33,246 nucleotides of DNA, taken from NCBI GenBank assembly GCA_003254885.1, contig QANT01005220.1:1751-34996 (forward strand). Direction: 5' to 3'. Source of the stretch: Purshia tridentata (lineage: Eukaryota; Streptophyta; Magnoliopsida; Rosales; Rosaceae). Each line of letters opens with the position of its first letter. Position 1 is the stretch's first letter. Shown here in pieces: positions 22,189 through 32,859 of the stretch. A program made the position numbers and the translations under genes. The notes below the pieces were generated by a model. That model searched no databases. It was not told the origin of the DNA and was given only the letters and a program-made list of their open reading frames with translations.

Positions 22189-24387
22189 ATGTCACTCTAC
22201 CGCCTGCTCCTCCGCTCCCTCCGCCGCCCAACCTCCCTACAAATCCTTAAACCTCCATCCCTCACCTCCCTCACTCTTCAATACCCTAATCCTAATTCTC
22301 ACCATCTCAACCCCATGCGCACCTTCGCCTTCTCTTCAGCCGACGAAGCCGCAGCAGAGCGCCGCAAACGCAAGCGCCGCCTTCGCATCGAGCCCCCACT
22401 TAACGCACTACGTCGCGACTCGCACCCACCGCCTCCACGCGACCCCAACGCTCCCCGCCTCCCCGACTCCACCTCCGCCCTCGTTGGCCCTCGCCTCAAC
22501 CTCCACAATCGCGTGCAGTCACTCATACGCGCCGGTGACCTCGACGCTGCCTCGGCTGTGGCGCGTCACTCGGTTTTTTCCAACACGCGACCCACGGTTT
22601 TCACCTGCAACGCCATTATTGCTGCCATGTACCGCGCCAAGAGGTACAATGACGCTGTTGCCCTCTTCCAGTTCTTCTTCGCCCAATCAAACATTGTTCC
22701 TAATATTGTCTCTTATAACAATTTGATTAACACTCATTGCGATGAGGGTCGTGTCGATGTGGGTCTTGACGTTTATCGGCATATAATCGCCAATGCCCCA
22801 TTTGGTCCCTCTCCGGTTACGTACCGACATTTGACTAAAGGGTTGATCGATGCTGGTAGGATAGGTGAGGCTGTGGACTTGTTGAGGGAGATGTTGAATA
22901 AGGGGCATGGAGCTGATTCTTTGGTTTTTAATAATTTAATCAATGGGTTCTTGAATTTGGAGAATTTGGACAAAGCCAACGAGCTTTTCGATGAGCTTAA
23001 AGAGAGGTGTTTGGTGTATGATGGGGTTGTGAATGCAACTTTTATGGATTGGTTTTTTAATAAGGGGAGAGAGAAGGAGGCAATGGAGTCGTACAAGTCC
23101 TTGCTTGATAGGGAGTTTAGAATGATCCCAGCGACTTGTAATGTTCTCTTGGAGGTGTTGCTTAAGCATGAGAAGAAGAAGGAGGCCTGGGCTTTGTTCG
23201 AACAGATGTTGGATAATCACACCCCACCGAACTTTCAGGCTGTGAATTCTGAGACGTTTAATATAATGGTCAATGAGTGCTTTAAGCTTGGAAGGATTGA
23301 TGAGGCTTTTGCCACGTTTAAGAAGGTGGGGACAAAGGTGAAGTCAAAACCTTTTGCTATGGATGTTGCTGGGTATAATAATATCATTGCTAGATATTGT
23401 GAAAATGGGATGTTATCAGATGCTGAAACACTGTTTGCAGAATTGTCCGCAAAATCCTTGACTCCGGATGTTACGACTCATAGGACTCTGATTGATGCAT
23501 ATTTGAAAGTAGAGAGGATAGATGATGCTCTTAAGATATTTAACCGAATGGTGGAGGCTGGTTTGCGAGTGGTTGCTAGTCTTGGTAATAGGGTGTTTGA
23601 TGAACTGATCAAGCATGGTAAGGCAGTGGACTGTGGACAGATTTTGAAGAAAATGGGAGAAAAAGATCCTAAACCAGATGCCAGTTGCTATGATGTTGTG
23701 ATTAGGGGGCTTTGCAATGAAGGTGCATTTGACCCAAGCCTTGAATTACTGGCAGAAATGGTGAGGTATGGCATTGGTGTTCCTCCTGAATTGCAGCAAC
23801 TTGTAAATGAAGCTTTTGTAAAAGCTGGGCGTGGTGAAGAGATTGAGAGAGTATTAAATAAGAATAGGTGGGGATATGCACAACCACCCAGAGAGGCACG
23901 ACCTCGGCAATTCCAGCCAATGAGATCGCCTCAAATGGCAGGACCGTATCAATCTGTATCAGGACCTTCTCAAATGGTAGGACCGTATCACCCATCATCA
24001 GCACACCAACAAATGGCTGGACCATATCAGCCGCCATCTGGACCCTATCAAACAGCAGGAACATACCAATCACATAGAGGACCTCCACAAATGGCGGCAA
24101 GCCATCACCCTCCAACAGGACACTCTCAAATGGCTGGACAATATTACCCCCCATCAGGAGCCCCTCAAATGGCTGGACAATATCACCCCCAATCAGGATC
24201 TCCTCAAATGGCAGTACCATTGAAACCTCCATCAGGAATTCCTCATATGACAGCTTCGTACCCGCCATCTGAAGCTTCTCAGACCCTAGGACCAAACCAC
24301 TTGCCGTCAAGATCTGCTCAAGGGACAGGATCAAACCATTCATCATCAGAACTCCCTCAAATGGCAGAACAGGTAGCAGCTGCTTGA
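22189..24387 (+). CDS. GRP23: GRP23-like pentatricopeptide repeat (PPR) protein, intronless
   Basis: The single exon encodes 732 residues. The frame is open upstream to about 22135, but the first ATG is at 22189. It gives an Arg/Leu/Ser-rich, acid-free start (MSLYRLLLRSLRRPTSLQ) typical of a mitochondrial targeting peptide. Residues about 100-560 are a tandem array of P-type PPR helices (e.g. PNIVSYNNLINTHCDEGRVD and DSLVFNNLINGFLNLENLDK). The segment EAWALFEQMLDNHTPPN through KPDASCYDVVIRGLC follows Arabidopsis GRP23 closely. GRP23 is needed for embryo development and has been linked to organellar RNA editing and to RNA polymerase II binding. From residue 582 the tail is 12 repeats of about 13 residues (QMAGPYQPPSGPP-like). 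In GRP23 the tail is rich in Trp-Gln-Gln. No DYW or E domain is present. The first 430 bp are much richer in GC than the rest. Confidence 0.88.
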   Translation: MSLYRLLLRSLRRPTSLQILKPPSLTSLTLQYPNPNSHHLNPMRTFAFSSADEAAAERRKRKRRLRIEPPLNALRRDSHPPPPRDPNAPRLPDSTSALVGPRLNLHNRVQSLIRAGDLDAASAVARHSVFSNTRPTVFTCNAIIAAMYRAKRYNDAVALFQFFFAQSNIVPNIVSYNNLINTHCDEGRVDVGLDVYRHIIANAPFGPSPVTYRHLTKGLIDAGRIGEAVDLLREMLNKGHGADSLVFNNLINGFLNLENLDKANELFDELKERCLVYDGVVNATFMDWFFNKGREKEAMESYKSLLDREFRMIPATCNVLLEVLLKHEKKKEAWALFEQMLDNHTPPNFQAVNSETFNIMVNECFKLGRIDEAFATFKKVGTKVKSKPFAMDVAGYNNIIARYCENGMLSDAETLFAELSAKSLTPDVTTHRTLIDAYLKVERIDDALKIFNRMVEAGLRVVASLGNRVFDELIKHGKAVDCGQILKKMGEKDPKPDASCYDVVIRGLCNEGAFDPSLELLAEMVRYGIGVPPELQQLVNEAFVKAGRGEEIERVLNKNRWGYAQPPREARPRQFQPMRSPQMAGPYQSVSGPSQMVGPYHPSSAHQQMAGPYQPPSGPYQTAGTYQSHRGPPQMAASHHPPTGHSQMAGQYYPPSGAPQMAGQYHPQSGSPQMAVPLKPPSGIPHMTASYPPSEASQTLGPNHLPSRSAQGTGSNHSSSELPQMAEQVAAA
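23932..24372 (+). repeat. 12-unit, 39-bp in-frame tandem repeat in the GRP23-like tail
   Basis: Units start at 23932, 23971, 24010, 24049, 24088, 24127, 24166, 24205, 24244, 24280, 24319 and 24358. Spacing is exactly 39 bp, except one 36-bp step that lost a codon. Each unit begins with CAA/CAG/CAT and most continue ATGGC, encoding Gln-Met-Ala. The later units are the most diverged. Confidence 0.95.
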
Positions 24388-24646
24388 TTATTAGATGTTG
24401 AGTCATAGATAGAGATGCCTGTACTTTAGTGTTCTGATTTTGACTTGGCCAGTGCTGCATCAGAACTCACTCAATATGCTTAGTGTCTTTACATGCCACA
24501 CTTTTGGGGTATTACCTTCACTTGAGTATAAGAATGAGATTTTCAATCAGGTGTATGGTTCTTGCGACTATTAATCTCTTTATATGTTATGCAAAGCACT
24601 TAATATGATGAGTTAATTATTCTTGTAATTGGTCATCTGCATAGGT

Positions 24647-24652
24647 AATAAA
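24647..24652 (+). terminator. Candidate polyadenylation signal of the GRP23-like gene
   Basis: AATAAA lies about 260 bp after the stop codon, in T-rich surroundings. The site fits a plant 3' UTR, but others are possible. Confidence 0.4.
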
Positions 24653-26216
24653 AATACTTTATTTTATAAATAAATTAAATTTCAGTGGTTGTGAATGTTA
24701 AATATTTGAGCTGAATTTGTAGGCCAGTGATAACTACTGTAGGTTGTGCTATGAGCTTGGTTATTTATTTTTCAGGAAAATGTTTCTTCCTATATCTGTT
24801 CATGAATCACAGCATTAGTATTGAGATTTACAGCTGAAAAAGATGCTCAGTAGATGATCACATCCAGGTGACGGTTTAATTTAATAGTTTGAATGTTGTT
24901 TTTATTGGAAGTGGTTCTTTGTGGTGACTTGCGTTGATGGACAACTAGTTACATTAATAATTCTATATATGCTGGTAATTTGACTAAAATTCATCCACGA
25001 TTGGCTAAACAGTCCCATCTTAAAAGGTATAATCATGTTTTATACTGTTTCATTTTGAAACAGAAATTTTTCGAAGAACAAGTATATTTGCTATGTCTAA
25101 CGAACAGCTACTACAAGAACTCTTATAATAGAAAACTAAATCCAAATAAAACTCCTAAAAGTTAATATTGTAAACTAAAGCTAAAATTGACACCAAAATC
25201 ATGTACATATATTACTAAAAAAAAGAACTTCTATTTCCTTGTATCAATTAAAGAATGACTAAAATACAATAGTGCTTCTTGTAGAATTGTACCATTAAAA
25301 TGAACCCACAGTCCCTTATAAAAGTAATGCAAAGCCCAAGGGGTGGTTGAAAATATTAAATCGGTCATACATTGACACTTCTTGCCAAGGAAAATTATAA
25401 TATAATAGATTTGTTTATTTAGTTTTATTTGTTAAAGCTTGGTCTACTGAATTCTGGAACAGAAACTAATTCAAAACACCATTGATTGCCCTGTTGAACA
25501 TGGCATTGATATAATGATATGTGGATAGATTTATTTTTGGTTTGATGTCTAATTAGTTGATTTGGAAGGGACGGTAGTCTTATAAAAGGTGCCCAATTTT
25601 GATCTTCTTCAAAAATTGAACCTCAAAACTGGTAGCTATCCAAAACAATTTTGGTGGTCTTCAATTTTGTTTTCAGTTCTAACATAATGTTCGGTTTGGT
25701 ATCCTATCTAGCTATTTGCTAGAGTTTCCCACCTCCTAAAGATTGTAGGGTTCGGCGGGGGACCCCCCAATTTCAAATCTGGTATCAGTTGTAACATATT
25801 AGTGAATGACGTTCAATTTTGTGGTTTTTATATTGCATTTTGACACCATTGATTCAAACTCCTTTCGAGCAGGCTTTATATTTATATTCCAGGTAGTACT
25901 CACGGCCGTGTTATTGCATATTTAATGAATTTGTTATAATACACATGGCACAGTATGCTTACTGAGCATGGCTTGTGGCACACTGAAAAAAAAAAATTCA
26001 TACTAGACTTTCCTCCTGTTATTTTCAAGCAGAGAGCAATGTATGCTAGGAGTACAACCCTTACATATATGTTTGCTTTGCCAAAATACTTTCAGCTTTG
26101 GATTTACAAGTAGATGTTTGCATTTGTAATGTAAATTCCCATCTGATCCAGGGTAGCCCCCTTTTCGACGAGTTCGAGTCCTTAGAAATTATAAGTACTA
26201 ATGTTTTATATTAATG

Positions 26217-26522
26217 AAATCTAAATGTGAATTTGATCATTTGAAATGTGACGGATTTCAAATACTTGAGAAAAGAGTCTTATTTTAATTTCACTCTGTA
26301 AGTTATTTAAATATTTGAATTTTGTTTTTATAAGAAACAGAGACTATCAAAAGTCTTTCTTTTTATTTTAAAATCTAAATGTGAATTTGATCATTTGAAA
26401 TGTGATGGATTTCAAATACTTGAGAAAAGAGTTATTTTAATTTCACTCTGTAAGTTATTTAAATATTTGAATTTTGTTTTTATAAGAAACAGAGACTGTC
26501 AAAAGTCTTTCTTTTTATTTTA
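26217..26522. repeat. Tandem duplication, 154 bp and 152 bp copies
   Basis: Copy one is 26217-26370 and copy two is 26371-26522, directly adjacent. They differ by two substitutions (GACGG/GATGG and ACTATC/ACTGTC) and a 2-bp deletion, so the duplication is recent. The unit is A+T-rich with no coding capacity. Confidence 0.95.
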
Positions 26523-27071
26523 TTTTATTTTTACTTTTGATATTTTTTTTTGTGCCATTGCACTGATGTACTACGCATTGCATTTGCTTCCAGGTACATG
26601 AGACATAAACCCACTTCGATTCCCATTCAAATTTCTGCATGGAAAGTGTAAAACTAAACTTTTGAGAATTTTGAACTGAAGAGTGAGGATTACTTGTATG
26701 CGTGTGGCACTCTTTCTGTGAAAACTAAATGAAGAAATCAAGCGTATGGGGGGTACTCTAATTGTTAATCATGCTTGTGCTCTGTATATGAAGTTTCTAG
26801 TTTCTACTGTTAGGTTCTCACTGAACCTCCAAAAGTTTAAGTTGTTAAGAAATGAGATTAGAATGCATATCAATCTAATACTTACTCTAACATGCAGTCT
26901 CATCTTACAGGTGGAGAGGGAATTGCAGACAATGAGAAACATACAGGTGCAATAGTGGACAACGAGGTGAAATAGAGATTGAAGGTTTTGAACTCGTACT
27001 TTTTGCAACAACAATTCTGATAGCATATTTAATAATTATTGGATTATAAAAGTTTAAAGTATTAAAGAATT

Positions 27072-27126
27072 TTGTACACAATTATTTCATATTAAGATAA
27101 TTGTACACAATTATTTCATATTAATG
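27072..27126. repeat. Two-copy 29-bp tandem repeat
   Basis: TTGTACACAATTATTTCATA is repeated at 27072 and 27101, followed in each copy by TTAA. Confidence 0.9.
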
Positions 27127-27751
27127 AATTCTGTTTTTTGATTTTTTGGGTTTTCAATTGTGAGTGGGATACTTTATGAGTTAAAATATGATTAAACTAT
27201 GTTTGACCAGTTCAAACAATTGACATTAGTTATATACCGTTGATTAGGCAATCCATCGATTCCCTTCGAAGTGTAACTATGGATTTATATCATAACATTA
27301 CGTGTTTTACAGATGTAGTTTTATCGTTCTACACAAATTAAAATACATGTACAATGATTAAGCGTGGGTAAAAGTTTAGTTATTAATAATCATGTGTTAT
27401 AATTTATGTGGATTGAAAGCATCTCGTGACAATGTTCACCATGTCTTACGATTCCAAGGAGCATTGTAGTAATCTGTGTACAATTAGTTCATAAAAAAGA
27501 ACAAATTATTTATGTTCTGTTGGCTTCCTATCCTCGAACTGCAAGTCTGCAAACACAAGAATGGACACGCTTTATATTTTCCTCTGGTCAAGTCACCATA
27601 TTGGAAGGAAGTTGATACTTACTCCACATCCAAATGACCAAAACAATCCGCCACACAAAAATGAACCAAATGCACCAAAAACTCAAAAAGATATAAATTT
27701 AGTTTTGTATATTGTAGCTTTCCTTCTTCGAAGGACTTGCCGATTTCAAAA

Positions 27752-27757
27752 TTTATT
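27752..27757 (-). terminator. Candidate polyadenylation signal of the glycosyltransferase gene
   Basis: TTTATT on the plus strand gives AATAAA on the minus strand, about 155 bp beyond the stop codon. It is plausible but not unique. Confidence 0.35.
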
Positions 27758-27912
27758 GATCTCAAACTCGATGATAGAGAACCCAAATGTCTCTATCCGG
27801 AACTACATGTACATTTGTATTGGTAAGTGATTAGAACACTGATACTGGTGTTGGACAACAATGATATCGATGAAAGTCCTACCAGAATTATCTGCTGAAA
27901 GAATCCAAATTC

Positions 27913-29993
27913 TCAAAACTCCATCACTGATGCGGCGAGCTCAAGCAAAGGCTCCAAGGCACTCGGAGCAAACTTCCGAGCAAACAGGTTACAAATGGAT
28001 GTCATCTCTGCATTGTACTGACAGAGAGCTCCATTGTTTCTTAAAGACCTTATGAAAGCTTCTGTGACGTTATCTCGGCCGTACGTTGCAGGGTGAGGAC
28101 CTCCAAGTGACCAGTCAACCCAAGTCACAGTCCGATTTGAATTTAATGAGCCATAGAACATATTGAAGTAAGTTGGCATGTAATGCTCATCTGGGTAGCA
28201 AGCAGGCAAACAATACTTGCTGAAGAGGGTGTAATACTTTGTTTCTGAGACTATATAAATAGCTAAAGTACGGCTAAGTTCAAACCACTGAGACCCTTTC
28301 CTCCAATGATAGAGCTCAATATGAGGAAGCATTTTGCGGCTGTAACGGCCGCGTCCATAACGCCCGGGATCATCGTACGACTCAACAAAGCTATGTTTAG
28401 AACCAATGAGATACTTGTAGACAGTAGGGAGATTATAGACTGGTATGCAGCTCTCAGAGAGAAGAACAAAGCGCTCATTTGAGAAGTCAAGCAAGGCATT
28501 GGCTAGAAGTCGCCTCTCTGCATCAACCAGTGTTACTGTCCCCCATGAAACACGCTGCACAGAATAAGAATTTAAAACATAAGGAGGAGATACGAGAAAT
28601 AAAATCACAAAAAAACCATTAACAACACAACTTAATATATAACTCTTCTGGTCAATGATAATAAAATAGAAACTAAGGTAAGCTCATATGGGTACAACCA
28701 AATCTACTTTAAGGATCATGAGGAGGAAAATAGCAAGACATGGATAATATATGGTACTGAAAACAAGTTTTACCAAAGCAATGATGAATTCATTTCACTT
28801 CAAGTGAGGCTATTGTTTCACTTCCAAATTAATGGCACTTAACCACAAAAGCATCTCAGTGAAATTTCAATTCTTGATCTATATGGATGGGGCACAGAGG
28901 ATGCCACAGATCTTTAGCAATAACTGCCAACACTAGTCTTCTCTAGAAAGACGCCAATGGTAAACGAGCTCTTCAAATTAGTTTTTATCTTGTACTCATA
29001 AATTGAAGTACAAGTAATAATGAAAAAAAGGTTTGATATGCATGCTCCAGTGATCTGTTAGGTACAACATAATCATAGGTAATAACCAATCATTATTGCT
29101 TATACTTTCATGTAAGCAACACAAATCTCAATCCACGAAGAGTACTGAGTCACTGACACAATACATGTTTGGAAGCTGCATATACATATGCTTATGTAGT
29201 GGGACTGCGGTTCGGGAACCTGTGGCTATAACTTGGATCTGTAGGAGCAGTTTAGGATTTGGAGATTAAATTATGAGGTGATAAGAAACATCCCAAAATT
29301 TTATAAAACATTCTATCTTGCTGGACACCAAACCAAAGAGTCTACAACCAAGGAATAAAGACATAAATCAAATTCAAAGACATTGATAGTAAAGTTTCAG
29401 AGACAAGAGATTGTATCATTTAACATGCCTTGTACCTTACTGGGGATTTGCCTTCCATAAAAAGGAGAGGTGGTAGATACATTGAGCTTATACCCTGGAA
29501 GCGCATGCATGTAAATTGAGTAAAGATTCTCATGGCCCATAAAGAACCTCTCCCACAATGGCAACATTGGCAGAGGTCCTCTACTCAAAAACATGAAAGC
29601 CACTTTAGGCACTCTGTCAAATGGAAACTGTTCCTTGTAAGGCACCATTGAAGCTCTCCAAAAGAGCTCCTCATCGGACATAACATGTGTCAAGTTCTTC
29701 GGCTTGAGGAATGTCTCCATGCTCAAACAATCAACCTTCGGGGGGCAACTTTGCACAATTGTAATGCTTCGATTACGATTACCCTTCTCATCATGTGGCT
29801 CGTTGGAGGAGAAGTGATTGATAAGAGAATAAATCTCGTTTTGTGAACCAAAATGCCGATTAATATGCGCGCTTGTTGCTACCCCTATGACCACACCCAC
29901 AACAAAAACAACCAAAAATGACAGAAGTTGCAAGAGTTTGAGCAAACCACTGTTCTTCTCGGAGTCTTCTTTATCTCCCCTACTTCTTGCCAT
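27913..29993 (-). CDS. Core-2/I-branching (DUF266, BC10-like) glycosyltransferase
   Basis: There are two exons on the minus strand: 29993-29436 (186 codons) and 28554-27913 (213 codons plus stop), joined in phase 0 by a GT-AG intron of 881 bp. The product has 399 residues. Residues 1-20 are a short charged cytosolic tail. About 21-44 form one membrane segment (LLSFLVVFVVGVVIGV), giving a type II Golgi topology. A lumenal stem follows, then the catalytic domain from about 110. Family motifs are KVAFMFLSRGPLP, IPSK, DAERRLLANALLD (197-209), RFVLLSES, DDPGRYGRGRY, WRKGSQWF (270-277), PDEHYMPT (307-314) and the end CNLFARKFAPSALE. Several Asn-X-Ser/Thr sites are present. Relatives include rice BRITTLE CULM 10, needed for normal wall strength. 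Donor and acceptor sugars for this family are not firmly known. All key motifs are intact. Confidence 0.93.
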
Positions 29994-30578
29994 GAGTTTC
30001 CAATTAAATAAAGTTCAAATTCGATGCCTAAATTCTCATCAATTCTCACCATATATTTCGAATTAAGATCAATGTATGGACACCCAGTACTTAAATTCTT
30101 GAGATTCAGCATAAAAGAACTGAATTCTAACCAAAACCCACATAATGATTACTCAAACTGTGAGAAAAAAATAAAGGAATTATTAAACTAGCATAAAGCA
30201 CTATGATTAATACTTGTCCTTGTGTACCTCAAACTCAACTGATGGACGATGGATGATGAAGATATCATCCACAAATTAAAGAGCTCGAACCGGGTCGAAT
30301 TTCCCAAGGTTTTTCTGGGAAAGTTTACAAATTGAATTAAAACTTTCCTGGAAAATTCTAGGGGAGGGAGTAAATTAAAGCACAGAGATTTGTATATATA
30401 ATAAGAAAAGGAAAGGACCCCAGAAGATCCTACGCAAAACGCGTTGTTTAATGCTTAGGAATCCCACCATAAGAGTAAGAAAGAGAGACAGACACAAACA
30501 AAGTGGGGTTAGTGATGATTTTGATTGTTGGCCAAGTGCGCGAGACTGAGTGAGAAAATTTGGAACTTTGGATACAGA
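29994..30578 (-). promoter_or_regulatory. 5' leader and proximal promoter of the glycosyltransferase gene
   Basis: The minus-strand gene reads away from this stretch. A TATATA run at about 30393-30402 could be a TATA box, roughly 400 bp before the start codon. The transcription start was not determined, and a leader intron cannot be excluded. Confidence 0.35.
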
Positions 30579-30600
30579 AGAGAGAGAGAGAGAGAGAGAG
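30579..30600. repeat. (AG)n microsatellite upstream of the glycosyltransferase gene
   Basis: An AG run of 11 units reads as CT on the coding (minus) strand. CT-rich tracts are frequent in plant core promoters and leaders. Confidence 0.9.
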
Positions 30601-30814
30601 AATCTGAGTTATAGTTGTTTTGTTGTTTGTTGCTGACTGGATCCGAGTTTGTGTGTGTTGTTATTTGGTGCTTGTAAAGTGCTTTTACAGTTGAACACCA
30701 GGAAACGGTCTTGGATTTGCTCAGGACTCAATGATTCATGCTTTTAAATGTCTAGGTGGATTTCCTGCGCACGTTAAGCCTCAACTTTAGTAAAGGCTAT
30801 GATGCGCCTGATGA

Positions 30815-30822
30815 TGACGTCA
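30815..30822. promoter_or_regulatory. TGACGTCA palindrome (bZIP/TGA-type site)
   Basis: A perfect 8-bp palindrome lies about 820 bp upstream of the glycosyltransferase start codon. This core is bound by plant TGA and other bZIP factors. Use here is inferred from sequence and position. Confidence 0.45.
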
Positions 30823-31158
30823 TCTGGATTGGCATCAAACAACCCGAAAATCATATAGTGCCCCACCAACCTTAGTGCAAGTGTAGTATGGGCTAAACTC
30901 AATTGGTCGAAGTGTGTGGTCTCAACTACTAGTTGTTTCGTCTTTAGTGCATTTTTATCGTGGTTTTTTTTCTTTCTCTAGTCTATCTTAGATGTGGTAT
31001 CACTATCATGATAGAATTGTTAATTTTATACAATACCCTTTAAAAGTCTATCTTTATAAAAAAAAAAAAGTAATTTAATTATAAAGTATTGATCATTGAA
31101 AAAGTTAACTAAAAGCATTCAAACCCAATAATATACTTATAACTTACCTTTATTTTAA

Positions 31159-31278
31159 TTTCTAGATAACATCAACTCATCTACAATTACAAATTTAATT
31201 TTAAGGTAGTATCAACTCACCTACAACCACAAAATTAATTTCTAGGTAACATTAACCCATCTATAACCACAAATTTAG
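31159..31278. repeat. Three tandem 40-bp units
   Basis: Units at 31159-31198, 31199-31238 and 31239-31278 have equal length and share TTCTAGGTAACAT-like starts and CTACAACCACAAA-like ends. Confidence 0.9.
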
Positions 31279-31500
31279 TTTCAGTTTCAGTTTCATCCAT
31301 AATTTTTCAACTGCACTATCAGTTTTAGATATGGAAAACTCTCAGTTTTAGTTATGAAATCTTCTCAGTTTCAGTTGCGAGTTTTCAGTTTCAATTTCAC
31401 CTCCAGTTTCAGTTTCAATCTCAGTTTTAATTTAATTCAAGAACAAACCTAAATTTGAATTGTAATTTAGCTTCAGTTTGATTTTGAAACCGAAATACAG
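31276..31500. repeat. Degenerate CAGTTT(C/T) array
   Basis: About 15 copies of CAGTTT or close variants occur over 225 bp, at irregular 6-30 bp spacing. The array follows directly on the 40-bp tandem units. Confidence 0.8.
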
Positions 31501-32020
31501 TTTCACAATTTCATAATTGAAACTGAATTACGAGAGGTAGGTTTGCTGGTTTAGTATTCAATTCAATGCACATAAGGGGATCAATAAGCATGTTGGGTGT
31601 AGTATAAATCTAATAATAATGGAAACTACATATATATGATGTAAACAGTAAAGTCGATCACAACTAACACCCACCCAATCAATAATTAATATTTTATATC
31701 AATGCAAGTATCACTCTCAATTTCTCTTACTTGGAGCAAACTCGTGGCCCATATTTAGGCATCACTGTCACTCGCAGGCCACTATTGGAGATGGCCAGGA
31801 TATATATATATCCACCAGTCAAATATAACCTAATTCTGTGAACAATTGGACATACATATTAATGAGAGGAAAGAGAGAGAGTGTTTGAGAAAAAATGAAA
31901 AAAAATGAAAAACTAATTTTGGTTTAATTAATGAGTTACCTTATTGTTAAATTTAGTCAATGGGACACAAAACATGCATTTTACAACAATTATTCCTAAT
32001 CAAGTAGAGATTGATTAATT

Positions 32021-32096
32021 ATTTAACTATTATTAAATAAATAGATTGTGAATTTAATTGTTACCTAAATTGTCTATTTATTTGATAATAGTTAAA
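32021..32096. repeat. Hairpin-forming inverted repeat
   Basis: ATTTAACTATTATTAAATAA at 32021, extended through ATAG, pairs with the segment ending at 32096 (CTATTTATTTGATAATAGTT). The stem is about 26 bp with few mismatches and the loop about 24 bp. It may be a small MITE remnant. Confidence 0.75.
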
Positions 32097-32859
32097 TGAG
32101 AAAACAATTTTTAATTTGATAAATTGTTTTGCATATATAATCTTGAAAGGGTGATCTTGAAATAAACTGTTTTAAATCATAAAACTACATTGCGTAATGA
32201 ACAAGAGAAAAGAGAAAACATATAGGAAAATGCTACTAGCATTCTTCATGGAAACTTAGTCCAAAAAAAAAAATCCAAAATAAACAAGGCATCAGTATAG
32301 AAAGAAAAAACAAAAACAAATGATACGTGCAATAAATGTACTGATATACTGAATTACTTTTGATTTGATTGATTTTTTTACAAGAATGATTCTTGAAATG
32401 ACTAAAAAAAAAGACAATTCCCAAGTCATTTTTACATATATAATGCGTATGTTCAAAGTCATTTCATGCAAGGATCTTAATTCCATAATGGCTATGTTTT
32501 GGTGGCTTAGCTCGAGCTCATGTCGTGGCATTCATTGTCTAAGATTTGTCAATCTAAGGAACTTAGCAATAGGACTATTTTCACATTCTACCCTAGAACC
32601 TAGAGTGATCATATAGAATCCAATAATAAGGAAAATTCTATTGAAATTTTAGTAAAACCTCCCTTGAAATTGGACTAACTCAACATGTAAAACCTGAAGA
32701 AAACACTTCTAACAACTGACATTCACCGTTACCACAACCTAAAGGGTCTTCGACCCGGCATATCAATTAAGTCATAATCACCCAAACACAGGGTTATTAG
32801 AGCATGCCTGAATTAGGTTTACAACATAAAACTATATAGACAATTTAAGGACAATATTA

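Larger units (their letters stand above)
24388..27912. other. Intergenic region between two convergent genes
   Basis: The GRP23-like and glycosyltransferase genes converge on this 3.5-kb A+T-rich spacer. It holds their 3' UTRs, a tandem duplication at 26217-26522 and a short tandem repeat at 27072-27126. Isolated frames of 61-89 codons here lack coding features. No RNA gene was found. Confidence 0.6.

Noticed and set aside
23702..24460. 252-codon antisense frame over the tail of the GRP23-like gene
   Set aside because: It arises because the 39-bp repeat has a length divisible by three and lacks antisense stops. It is repetitive, has no domain, and lies opposite a conserved gene.
26140..26192. 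tRNA-like T-arm segment (GAGTTCGAGTCC)
   Set aside because: Only this short match is present. No acceptor stem, D-arm or anticodon arm can be built around it.
27561..27830. 89-codon plus-strand frame near the glycosyltransferase 3' end
   Set aside because: Composition is that of A+T-rich noncoding DNA, no motif is present, and it overlaps the probable 3' UTR of the minus-strand gene.
440..29993. Functional gene cluster or new biological system
   Set aside because: The four genes belong to unrelated processes, have independent promoters and orientations, and each has a known plant family. No shared regulation or co-function is visible.
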